From: an uncultured Bacteroidales bacterium
Lineage (GTDB): Bacteria > Bacteroidota > Bacteroidia > Bacteroidales > Bacteroidaceae
Assembly (NCBI GenBank): GCA_902782245.1
Contig: CACZMI010000015.1
Span: 1-34,695 of the forward strand
Length of the DNA: 34,695 bases
Direction of reading: 5' to 3'
Shown one piece after another: positions 28,171 to 34,195 of this stretch. Under the pieces are notes generated by a model that saw nothing but the letters and a program-made list of their open reading frames with translations, did not search any database and was not told the origin of the DNA. Positions within the stretch are counted from its first letter, which is position 1; every line of letters starts with the position of its first letter. Position numbers and translations under genes: made by a program.

Positions 28171-28265
28171 ACGACGCCTTTGCGTCACTTGGAGTTATCA
28201 CCGCAATTGACCTGGGGGTCAATTGTGGAATGATGACCCCTGTCCCTGCCACGGGCCATCATTCC
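28154..28265. repeat. Three successive inverted repeats after the radical SAM gene
   Basis: AAGTGACGCA (28154-28163) pairs with TGCGTCACTT (28181-28190) across the stop codon, with an alternative GACGC/GCGTC stem inside. CAATTGACC (28204-28212) pairs with GGTCAATTG (28217-28225) around TGGG. GGAATGATG (28227-28235) pairs with CATCATTCC (28257-28265). All stems are perfect. None has a trailing T-run, so they are not simple terminators. Confidence 0.7.
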
Positions 28266-28331
28266 AACAAAAAAAGACCTGAACTCCCTTGAAAGCAAGC
28301 TTTCAGATGATTTCAGGTCTTTTTTTGTTGG
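28264..28331. terminator. Large bidirectional terminator hairpin
   Basis: A perfect 20-base outer stem, 28264-28283 with 28312-28331, contains seven A residues on one arm and seven T residues on the other. It encloses a second 7-base stem TGAAAGC/GCTTTCA (28290-28296 with 28299-28305). The T-run fits termination of the radical SAM operon on the plus strand, and the symmetry would also stop minus-strand transcripts. No gene is seen in 28171-28517. Confidence 0.8.
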
Positions 28332-28415
28332 TGATCCGCTCGGGATTAGTTGCCCTTGATTTTATTGTCTTTAATTTGCCTGTATATTTATGATTATCAG
28401 CGACTTGCCAAAAAT

Positions 28416-28471
28416 GTTGGTACGATGAGGTTTAACGGAGTATAAAAGTGTTGGTACTTTGTTGGTACTTT
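28416..28471 (+). repeat. Three GTTGGTAC boxes upstream of the integrase
   Basis: GTTGGTAC occurs at 28416-28423, 28450-28457 and 28461-28468. The last two belong to a perfect tandem 11-mer GTTGGTACTTT (28450-28460 and 28461-28471). Their position right before the integrase suits arm-type integrase binding sites or part of attL. Confidence 0.6.
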
Positions 28472-28491
28472 TGGTTTTCTTCGTATCTTTG
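28462..28491 (+). promoter_or_regulatory. Integrase promoter
   Basis: TTG at 28462-28464 inside the repeat, then 19 bases, then TATCTTTG at 28484-28491, an exact TAnnTTTG box, 26 bases before the integrase ATG. The overlap with the repeats suggests the integrase could repress its own promoter. Confidence 0.65.
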
Positions 28492-28517
28492 TCCAGCAAC
28501 TCTAAAATTCAACATTT

Positions 28518-29927
28518 ATGGCAACCTATTTTTCTTTCAAATCGGAGGGCTGTATTCTAGCCCGAATACGCGTCGGGAAGCGTTTTGATGGAGTGATTAA
28601 GGAAATAATCAACATCAAGAGAGTGATTCCAGATCTATATCTCCCAGAGGAATATTGGAACCATTATACTTCACTTACCAAAGATACTGCACGCGAAAAC
28701 TACCTTAAACACAAAGAAAAATTCCGTGATACCATTCAAAGGCTCAAGTTGATTCGTAAAAAGATTGACGCCTGCGGCACCGATATTACGTCTGCAAAAA
28801 TAGACGAGATCATTAATAGTGTCATTAATGCGGATATTATTAAAGAGCTGGAGGAGGAGGCTGCAGAAAAAGAAAAGAAGAGACTGCAGCAAGAGGAAGC
28901 TGAAAAGAAGAAAAAGCAGATGACTCTGACCAAGTTCATTGACCAATATATTAAGGATGTGAAGGATGGAAAGAGGACAACTCTGGCACATGGACGTACT
29001 TTTGTCCAGGGGTCACGGTTCAGCTTGACAAATTCACTTGGCCACTTCAAGGAGTTCATGGCAGATACCGGCGTGACATACGACTTCCAGGATGTGGACT
29101 TGGACTGCTATACTAAGTATAAGGCCTGGTTGATGGCTCAGGATATCAGCAAGGATAAGGAGGATCCTAAACATACTCCTGTTCACTATGCAGATAATAC
29201 TATAGGTGGTTTTATTAAGAAGCTGAAGTGTGTTCTGAGGGCTGCGGAGAGCCGCGGATATCCGGTTAATCCAGCTTATAAGAGCACGGAATTCAAGGCG
29301 CAGTCATCAGTTGATGTGGATACCATCTATCTGACCCGTGAGGAGGTGGAGAGGTTTGAGAAGGTGGACCTTACCAAGAAAGAGGACGGAAAGAACCTGG
29401 AACTTGCAAGGGATATCTTCTTGGTGGGCGTTTGGACTGCTCAGCGTGTGTCTGACTATAACAACCTGAAACCGGAGAATATTAAAGAGGTGGACAACAA
29501 CGGAACACCGATGACGTATATTTCCATTCACCAGCAGAAGACCGGCCGATTTGTGGAGATTCCATGTAATGCTAAGGTTCGTGCTATCCTGAATAAGTAT
29601 CCTAAGGGCCTGCCCCATCTGAGTGACCAGAAGATCAACAAATACATCAAGGACATTGGTAAGATGGCCAAGATTGATGATGTGATTGAGGTTAAGGGCA
29701 GCCGCGGTGGCCAGGTGATTAAAGAGTACTACAAGAAATACCAGCTGATTTGCACGCATACGGCGCGAAGGACGGGAGCCACACTTATGTATTTGGATGG
29801 CATTGCGATTTATGACATCATGAAGGTTACCGGACATAAGAGTGTGACTACTTTGGAGAAGTACATTAGGGCGGATAAGTTGGAGGTGGCGCAGAAACTG
29901 GTACTGAAGTATGACTACTTCAAGTAA
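28518..29927 (+). CDS. Tyrosine-type site-specific integrase
   Basis: A 469-residue phage/ICE-type integrase. An N-terminal arm-binding part is followed by a long charged helix (about 110-135, EEEAAEKEKKRLQQEEAEKKKK), a core-binding SAM-like domain (about 136-260) and the catalytic domain. Catalytic residues are readable as Arg310 (TAQRVSD), Lys341 (HQQKTGR), His414 and Arg417 (HTARRTGA), His440 (TGHKS) and Tyr449 (LEKYI), a complete set. It should integrate and excise the element found downstream. The gene points into the element and is followed by its own terminator. The ATG at 28518 suits the promoter and gives the usual MATYFSF-type start. Confidence 0.93.
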   Translation: MATYFSFKSEGCILARIRVGKRFDGVIKEIINIKRVIPDLYLPEEYWNHYTSLTKDTARENYLKHKEKFRDTIQRLKLIRKKIDACGTDITSAKIDEIINSVINADIIKELEEEAAEKEKKRLQQEEAEKKKKQMTLTKFIDQYIKDVKDGKRTTLAHGRTFVQGSRFSLTNSLGHFKEFMADTGVTYDFQDVDLDCYTKYKAWLMAQDISKDKEDPKHTPVHYADNTIGGFIKKLKCVLRAAESRGYPVNPAYKSTEFKAQSSVDVDTIYLTREEVERFEKVDLTKKEDGKNLELARDIFLVGVWTAQRVSDYNNLKPENIKEVDNNGTPMTYISIHQQKTGRFVEIPCNAKVRAILNKYPKGLPHLSDQKINKYIKDIGKMAKIDDVIEVKGSRGGQVIKEYYKKYQLICTHTARRTGATLMYLDGIAIYDIMKVTGHKSVTTLEKYIRADKLEVAQKLVLKYDYFK

Positions 29928-29931
29928 CAAT

Positions 29932-29970
29932 AAGAGAGCCTGGCTGGGAGCCGGGCTCTCTTGTTTTGTT
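29932..29970 (+). terminator. Terminator after the integrase
   Basis: AAGAGAGCC (29932-29940) pairs with GGCTCTCTT (29954-29962), with an inner GGCT/AGCC pair and a T-rich GTTTTGTT tail. It begins 4 bases after the integrase stop. Confidence 0.8.
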
Positions 29971-30083
29971 ACTTAACGATACATAATAGTTTATTTTTGG
30001 CGTTTTGTGTATGAAATATGTACTGATTTGTTCCATTTCTGCATTTTATTGGTCTAAACTAAAATATTTGGGTTTTGATATTA

Positions 30084-30131
30084 TATATTTGCGGCCGAGC
30101 CTGAGTTGAGCCTTGGCGGGTGGGGCTCAGG
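30084..30131 (+). promoter_or_regulatory. -7 promoter box followed by leader hairpin
   Basis: TATATTTG (30084-30091) is an exact -7 match. Right after it CCTGAG (30100-30105) pairs with CTCAGG (30126-30131), and GAGCC/GGCTC alternatives overlap, so the transcript would begin near a structured leader of about 200 bases before the 30322 gene. The remainder of the gap 29928-30321 is AT-rich and holds no convincing gene. Confidence 0.4.
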
Positions 30132-30213
30132 TTGAACTAAAGGTCCTCTCCTTTTTGCTCAATTGGATATAGGGTATTCATCTTGGTTCCGGTTGTTTTT
30201 CCTTTACGGAGCC

Positions 30214-30284
30214 TGCTTGTTTGACAACCATGACACGGGAGCATTAGGGTGGATTGTATTAACCCATAAAACTTTCGACAAGCA
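30214..30284. repeat. Imperfect hairpin containing first copy of the 19-base repeat
   Basis: TGCTTGT (30214-30220) pairs with ACAAGCA (30278-30284). Inside, TTAGGGT (30244-30250) pairs with ACCC-A-TAA (30262-30269, one bulge). Bases 30263-30281 match 33990-34008 at 18 of 19 positions, same orientation. Confidence 0.5.
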
Positions 30285-30321
30285 ATGACAAAAATTAACT
30301 TTAGTGCTTTTTGAAACACAA

Positions 30322-30963
30322 ATGAAAGATCCTTTGTTTGAAGAGCAGCAGGCGATTATCGACAAGATCAACGAGAGTGAGTCGATTGATTGTTTTGACC
30401 TGGACTGCGAAGAATTGACTGGTGGATACCAGTTGGAGAGATTGCAAAAAGTAGTGTCCAAGATCAGGGGAAGACGCAAGAGGATTGCGACAGTGAAGGC
30501 GTGCCGGTCACAGTATGAACTGCACATCATACGGACCAACCACGAGTTTTATCAGGATAAGTGGGATTGGGACTGCGCTTTCAAGACATACTGTGACAAG
30601 CTTATTTGGGACCTTGAGGAGGGCGAGGCTTTTGTTGCCAATAATGAGTTAGCCTTACATCTTAGAACTGAGCACGACAAGGTGCTTGCAGCTATGGAAT
30701 CAGAGAAGGCGAAGACGCTGTTTAAGCGCATACCGCCTATGTATTACGATGGCAAGAGGTGGCACAAGGATGTGCCCAAAACTATAATCAGCCAGTTTGT
30801 CCAGATCCTGAGCGGGATATTACGTATCCCGGACAGGAAGAAGTGGGTGTATTTTGAGCGATATTGGGATATCACCGGACTATCCAAGGCATATTACTCG
30901 CGTAATGGCCGTGGGCTGGACAAGGAAATCAAGCAGCTATTCCCCGAATATGAAGGGGTATAA
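30322..30963 (+). CDS. Unrecognised 213-residue protein of the mobile element
   Basis: I do not recognise this protein. I choose the ATG at 30322 (MKDPLFEEQQAIIDKINES) over the GTG at 30304, which lies in a promoter-like TAACTTTA string. It is soluble and mainly helical, with a basic patch KIRGRRKRIATVKACR (about residues 46-61), a tryptophan/aspartate-rich stretch QDKWDWDCAFKTYCDKLIWDLEEGE, and a C-terminal part PPMYYDGKRWHKDVPK to FPEYEGV that could be a compact DNA-binding fold. No signal peptide or membrane segment is seen. It sits alone between the structured 5' region and a terminator, so it has its own transcript. Possible roles include element regulation or anti-phage cargo; neither is shown. 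Confidence 0.6.
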   Translation: MKDPLFEEQQAIIDKINESESIDCFDLDCEELTGGYQLERLQKVVSKIRGRRKRIATVKACRSQYELHIIRTNHEFYQDKWDWDCAFKTYCDKLIWDLEEGEAFVANNELALHLRTEHDKVLAAMESEKAKTLFKRIPPMYYDGKRWHKDVPKTIISQFVQILSGILRIPDRKKWVYFERYWDITGLSKAYYSRNGRGLDKEIKQLFPEYEGV

Positions 30964-31020
30964 GGGTAGATAACAAAACAAACCTTACCCACCCGCCTAC
31001 CATACTACCTACCCGGGTAT

Positions 31021-31057
31021 GGGCAAGAACCCCTCAGTGAGGGGTTTTTTATTGCCC
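31021..31057 (+). terminator. Terminator after the unrecognised gene
   Basis: AACCCCTC (31028-31035) pairs with GAGGGGTT (31039-31046) and is followed by four more T residues. An outer GGGCAA/TTGCCC pair (31021-31026 with 31052-31057) can extend it. Confidence 0.85.
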
Positions 31058-31124
31058 CTTTTTATGTACCCGTGTACTATAACAACCACTATCGCGGGGT
31101 ATACCATAATCAGTTGAACCAGGC

Positions 31125-31160
31125 AGGCCAACTTTGCAGCGTAACAACAAAGACAGGCCT
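31125..31160 (+). promoter_or_regulatory. Inverted repeat upstream of the HTH gene
   Basis: AGGCC-AA-CTTTG (31125-31136) can pair with CAAAG-ACA-GGCCT (31148-31160). It lies 52 bases before the DUF3853-like gene and could be an operator or leader structure. Nothing else is seen in 31058-31211 except an AT-rich leader with CAATTAAAGTTCAACTT, similar to part of the hairpin at 34007-34022. Confidence 0.35.
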
Positions 31161-31211
31161 GAGAGTTGTTTGCGACCAATCAATTAAAGTTCAACTTAAA
31201 CAAACGTGATT

Positions 31212-31526
31212 ATGGAATTAGAAAACAGTAGAGTACTTGCATCAATTACTGTTGGTGAGTATAAGGAGATGCTCAGCCAGATGCTGGATGAGAAGGTAAC
31301 ACCAAAGGAGGCACCTCATGTTATGGGCCATGGAATCAAGTGTATCATGGAGCATTTTGGAGTTTCGAAGACTACGGCACAAGGCCTGAAGGACGGATGC
31401 CTGAAGGATGCGGTGATGCAGAACGGGCGTAAGATTCTGGTGGACTTGACGCTTGCCGAGAAGCTATACGATATGAGACGCTACTACAAAAGCCAGCAGA
31501 GGTATGGAAACTGGGAAGAAGACTGA
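31212..31526 (+). CDS. Small DUF3853-like HTH protein (excisionase/regulator type)
   Basis: 104 residues from the ATG at 31212; a GTG two codons earlier is also in frame. The core GIKCIMEHFGVSKTTAQGLKDGCLKDAVMQNGRKILVD has the layout of the Bacteroidales DUF3853 family and of MerR/excisionase-like winged helices: helix, turn (GVSKTTA), recognition helix and wing (GRKILVD). Such proteins usually stand directly before the primase genes of Bacteroidales islands and may control excision or replication-gene expression, like AlpA of P4-type elements. Its 3' end overlaps the next gene by 23 bases. Confidence 0.65.
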   Translation: MELENSRVLASITVGEYKEMLSQMLDEKVTPKEAPHVMGHGIKCIMEHFGVSKTTAQGLKDGCLKDAVMQNGRKILVDLTLAEKLYDMRRYYKSQQRYGNWEED

Positions 31527-32079
31527 AAAGCGTGAGTTCTGGAAGCCGGTACCGCAGACTTTCTCCATACTCAAGGCGGGCAGTAAGATACTGAAGCCAT
31601 ACGGAGTGATGGATCCTTACGCGGCATACAAATACATAAGGGATGGCGTATCACGTGAGCAGACGGAGAAGCTGCGCAGCATCATGGACCCGAAGGAGTT
31701 CCGGAAGTATAAGTTCAATGCTTTTGAGATGGCACTGTTTAGCGGGGTGTTCAGCAAGAAGGACAAGAATGCCCTGACGAAGGCCACGGGATATGTATGC
31801 TTTGACTTTAACCATGTATCTGTACAGCAGACCAAGGACATTCTGATGGGACTGGAGCAGTTTGAGACAATACTGCTGTTTACCAGCGCATCAGGGCACG
31901 GCGTGAAATGGGTGGTGAACAACAACTTTGTGTTTGAGCATGAGGATTTTTACAACGTGGTGAGCAACTACCTGTGGGAAAAGTATAGGATAGAGGCGGA
32001 TAAGAATTCAAACGGAATTGCAACCGGTTGCCTGCTGCCTTATGATCCGGAGGTGTATCTAAACCCGAATTACATGTAA
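31504..32079 (+). CDS. BT4734/BF3469-type protein (VirE N-terminal, primase-like)
   Basis: 191 residues beginning METGKKTEKREFWKP inside the upstream gene. The central part GYVCFDFNHVSVQQTKDILMGL and TILLFTSASGHGVKWVV matches the BT4734/BF3469 (VirE_N) family of Bacteroidales mobile elements. These carry an archaeo-eukaryotic-primase-like core: an acidic strand (D101, with N103 where I would expect a second acid) and a SxSGxGxK segment (S128-K135). The end CLLPYDPEVYLNPN is also family-like. In these elements it pairs with a PriCT-2/DUF3987 protein, which follows after four bases. A role in priming or initiating replication of the element is likely but not proven. Confidence 0.7.
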   Translation: METGKKTEKREFWKPVPQTFSILKAGSKILKPYGVMDPYAAYKYIRDGVSREQTEKLRSIMDPKEFRKYKFNAFEMALFSGVFSKKDKNALTKATGYVCFDFNHVSVQQTKDILMGLEQFETILLFTSASGHGVKWVVNNNFVFEHEDFYNVVSNYLWEKYRIEADKNSNGIATGCLLPYDPEVYLNPNYM

Positions 32080-32083
32080 GGCG

Positions 32084-33895
32084 ATGAGTGAGACGAAGTT
32101 TGATCTTGGCAGATGGTTGAACGCGGACCGTGGCGACGAGCAGGAGTCACGGTCCGGGGAAACCTGCGGATGGACTCAGCAGAACTATCTGTTTGAGCAT
32201 GTGGAGACGCTGGTGAGTGAGATTGAGGCAAGCCTGGTAAATCTAACCAAGACATATGAGGAGTGGCTTAATATAGGCTACTCTCTGGCTGATGGTTTGG
32301 GTGCAAACGGGCGGATATACTTCCATAGGTTGAGCCTGCATAACCCGCATTACAGCTTTGACAAGGCGGAGATATTGTATGCCAAGTGCATGAGTGGAAA
32401 GAGAGAGGGAATTACCATCTGTTACCTGTTCGACAAAGCCCGGGAAGCGGGGATAAACTATGAGTTTACGAAGAGTGGCAAACCGTCAAAACCGACAAAA
32501 CCGACAGGTGTCGGTAAAATTGACGACACGGAAACCGACACGGTGTCGGTTCTGTCGGTTTTGTCGGATGATGGACCATTACCGACTTTTTCAGACCAAG
32601 TTGAGGGTTTGTTGCCCGGATTCCTGGGGCTGATATCGGTGTATGGGCAAACATATCAGGAGAAGGATGTGCTGCTGCTTGGGGCGATTGTAACTCTGTC
32701 AGCCTGCCTGCCGAATGTGTATGGACGGTATGCCGGTATGGAAGTGTATCCCAACCTTTTCTTCTTTCTGACAGCAAGGGCCAGCAGCGGTAAGGGGCGG
32801 TTGAACTTGTGTAGGCTGCTGGTACAGCCCATCCATGACAAACTCTATAAGGAGTACCAGGCAGAAAGGAAGGAGTACCTGAAGCAGAAGGCAGCTTATG
32901 AGGCCCGGAGGTCAAAGTGTATGGTGAAGCCGGATCCACCTATAAAGCACCTTTTGTTCATACCGGCTAACAGCAGCGCAACATCAGTCTATCAGATACT
33001 GAGTGAGAGCGATGAGCGCGGGCTTATATTTGAGACTGAGGGTGATACTCTGGCTTATGCTTTTGCAAGCGACTTTGGCAATTTCAGCGATGGGTTCCGG
33101 AAGGCCTTTCACCATGAGCCGATAAGTTACCACCGGAGGACTGATGATGAGCATGTGGACATAAAGCACCCTCAGTTGAGCACGGTATTGAGCGGCACGC
33201 CTGAGCAGCTGAGAAGCCTGATACGTGACACTGAGAACGGATTGTTCAGTAGGTTCATTTTTTACAGCATGAATACGGGACTGGACTGGATGGATGTGTT
33301 TTCCTTACCAAAGGGGCCCAGCCTGGATGATGAGTTTGCGGAGATGGGCCATACGTTCACTGCTTTTTATGAGAGGCTGTGCAAGACAAGAAGGCTGTAC
33401 TTTCAGTTCAAGCCCAGCCAGAATGAACGGTTTCACAGATACTTTAGTCAGCTGCAGTTTGAGCTATACAACAGATACGGCGAGAACATGATAGCCAGTG
33501 TGCGGCGAATGGGTCTGATATTCTACCGTATTGCCATGATATTGACCACCCTTAGGATAATGCAGCACGGCGATTACGTATCTGATATGTGTTGCCTGGA
33601 CATAGACTTTGATAACACGATGAAGATTGTGAACGTGATTATACAGCATACGGTATCCGTGTATAAGGATTTGTGCTCTATTCAGACTGCGCTGAAGGAG
33701 GCAAACATAAGCATAAGGGAGAAGTTCTACAGGGAGTTGCCAATGGAGTTTGACTGGGATGCGGTATGGCAGAAGGCGCAGATGATGAGGATTAGCAACA
33801 GGACTGCAGAAAGGTATATAGCCCACTATTGCAAGGTGGGAGCCCTGGTAAAGGAGAGCACGGGGCTGTACAGGAAGGTGGAGCCGGTTGGTTGA
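32084..33895 (+). CDS. PriCT-2 + DUF3987 primase/helicase-like protein
   Basis: 603 residues. Residues about 45-130 (TYEEWLNIGYSLADGLGANGRIYFHRLS to YLFDKAREAGI) resemble the PriCT-2 primase C-terminal domain. A low-complexity linker follows (KPSKPTKPTGVGKIDDTETD, then VSVLSVLSDD). The DUF3987 domain has a Walker A-like ARASSGKGRLNL (K237) and an acidic strand GLIFETEGDTLA (E317, E319). The segment TVLSGTPEQLRSLIRDTENGLFSRFIFYSM is typical of DUF3987. With the preceding primase-like protein it would make a split primase-helicase, comparable in concept to P4 alpha. The linker's DNA contains an unusual array of CCGACA dyads. A strong promoter overlaps the stop codon. Confidence 0.75.
   Translation: MSETKFDLGRWLNADRGDEQESRSGETCGWTQQNYLFEHVETLVSEIEASLVNLTKTYEEWLNIGYSLADGLGANGRIYFHRLSLHNPHYSFDKAEILYAKCMSGKREGITICYLFDKAREAGINYEFTKSGKPSKPTKPTGVGKIDDTETDTVSVLSVLSDDGPLPTFSDQVEGLLPGFLGLISVYGQTYQEKDVLLLGAIVTLSACLPNVYGRYAGMEVYPNLFFFLTARASSGKGRLNLCRLLVQPIHDKLYKEYQAERKEYLKQKAAYEARRSKCMVKPDPPIKHLLFIPANSSATSVYQILSESDERGLIFETEGDTLAYAFASDFGNFSDGFRKAFHHEPISYHRRTDDEHVDIKHPQLSTVLSGTPEQLRSLIRDTENGLFSRFIFYSMNTGLDWMDVFSLPKGPSLDDEFAEMGHTFTAFYERLCKTRRLYFQFKPSQNERFHRYFSQLQFELYNRYGENMIASVRRMGLIFYRIAMILTTLRIMQHGDYVSDMCCLDIDFDNTMKIVNVIIQHTVSVYKDLCSIQTALKEANISIREKFYRELPMEFDWDAVWQKAQMMRISNRTAERYIAHYCKVGALVKESTGLYRKVEPVG
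32492..32567. repeat. Seven CCGACA hexamers in dyad arrangement inside the helicase gene
   Basis: CCGACA occurs at 32492, 32501 and 32535. Its complement TGTCGG occurs at 32509, 32544, 32553 and 32562. The outer 16 bases 32492-32507 are the exact reverse complement of 32552-32567. Near-copies lie at 32484 (CCGTCA) and 32582 (CCGACT). The array encodes only the low-complexity linker. Confidence 0.8.
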
Positions 33896-33922
33896 CAAAT
33901 AAAGATTTATGCATTATCTTTG
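33892..33922 (+). promoter_or_regulatory. Canonical promoter at the end of the helicase gene
   Basis: TTG (33892-33894), 20 bases, then TATCTTTG (33915-33922), the best -33/-7 pair in the window. It overlaps the DUF3987 stop codon and drives transcription into a region without a credible protein gene, starting near 33929. Confidence 0.7.
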
Positions 33923-33989
33923 CAAACGCCTAGGACAAATAGCCCCAGGTGATTTAAGTACGAAGGAATTCTGCTTAAGTTCCGCTTCA

Positions 33990-34008
33990 CCCATTAAACT
34001 TTCGACAA
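33990..34008 (+). repeat. Second copy of the 19-base direct repeat
   Basis: CCCATTAAACTTTCGACAA matches 30263-30281 (CCCATAAAACTTTCGACAA) at 18 of 19 positions in the same orientation. It forms the base of the left arm of the long hairpin. The two copies flank the 3.7-kb block of four element genes. Confidence 0.65.
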
Positions 34009-34151
34009 TTAAATTGAACTTGAAGTTGGAACAAGAGCTGGATGCCTGTGTGAGGTGTATATGTAAACCCAAAAGGGTGATTCATATCTCCCTCCGCATG
34101 GCATCGGAAATCTTGTTCATTTCAGTTCAAGGGTGTCGAAAGCCTAATGGG
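33990..34151 (+). ncRNA. Candidate structured RNA or hairpin DNA element, about 57 pairs
   Basis: A single long imperfect hairpin. From outside to tip the paired blocks are 33990-33996/34145-34151, 33999-34007/34134-34142, 34014-34019/34125-34130, 34021-34024/34121-34124, 34029-34036/34111-34118, 34041-34046/34100-34105, 34047-34050/34095-34098 (one G-T), 34052-34055/34091-34094, 34059-34063/34083-34087 and 34067-34070/34075-34078, with an AAAA tip. It lies about 70 bases after a canonical promoter. No family is recognised. It may act as RNA or as folded single-stranded DNA. Confidence 0.55.
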
Positions 34152-34195
34152 GGGATGGACGTAGAACCGGTGTCATGCGGTTTATTTTTATCCCC
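34151..34195 (+). other. Second hairpin following the long one
   Basis: GGGGAT (34151-34156) pairs with ATCCCC (34190-34195), enclosing AACCG/CGGTT (34165-34169 with 34178-34182). A T-run follows further on (34217-34225), so this could be the end of a short transcript. Confidence 0.45.

Noticed and set aside
28416-28471. CRISPR array
   Set aside because: The repeats are 8-11 bases, only three copies and adjacent to each other; no spacers and no cas genes.
28171-28517. tRNA gene as integration target
   Set aside because: No cloverleaf or TψC-like GGTTCGA sequence; the folded segments are plain hairpins.
30137-30319. Minus-strand 60-residue frame before the unrecognised gene
   Set aside because: No recognisable features; it runs through the hairpin and promoter region.
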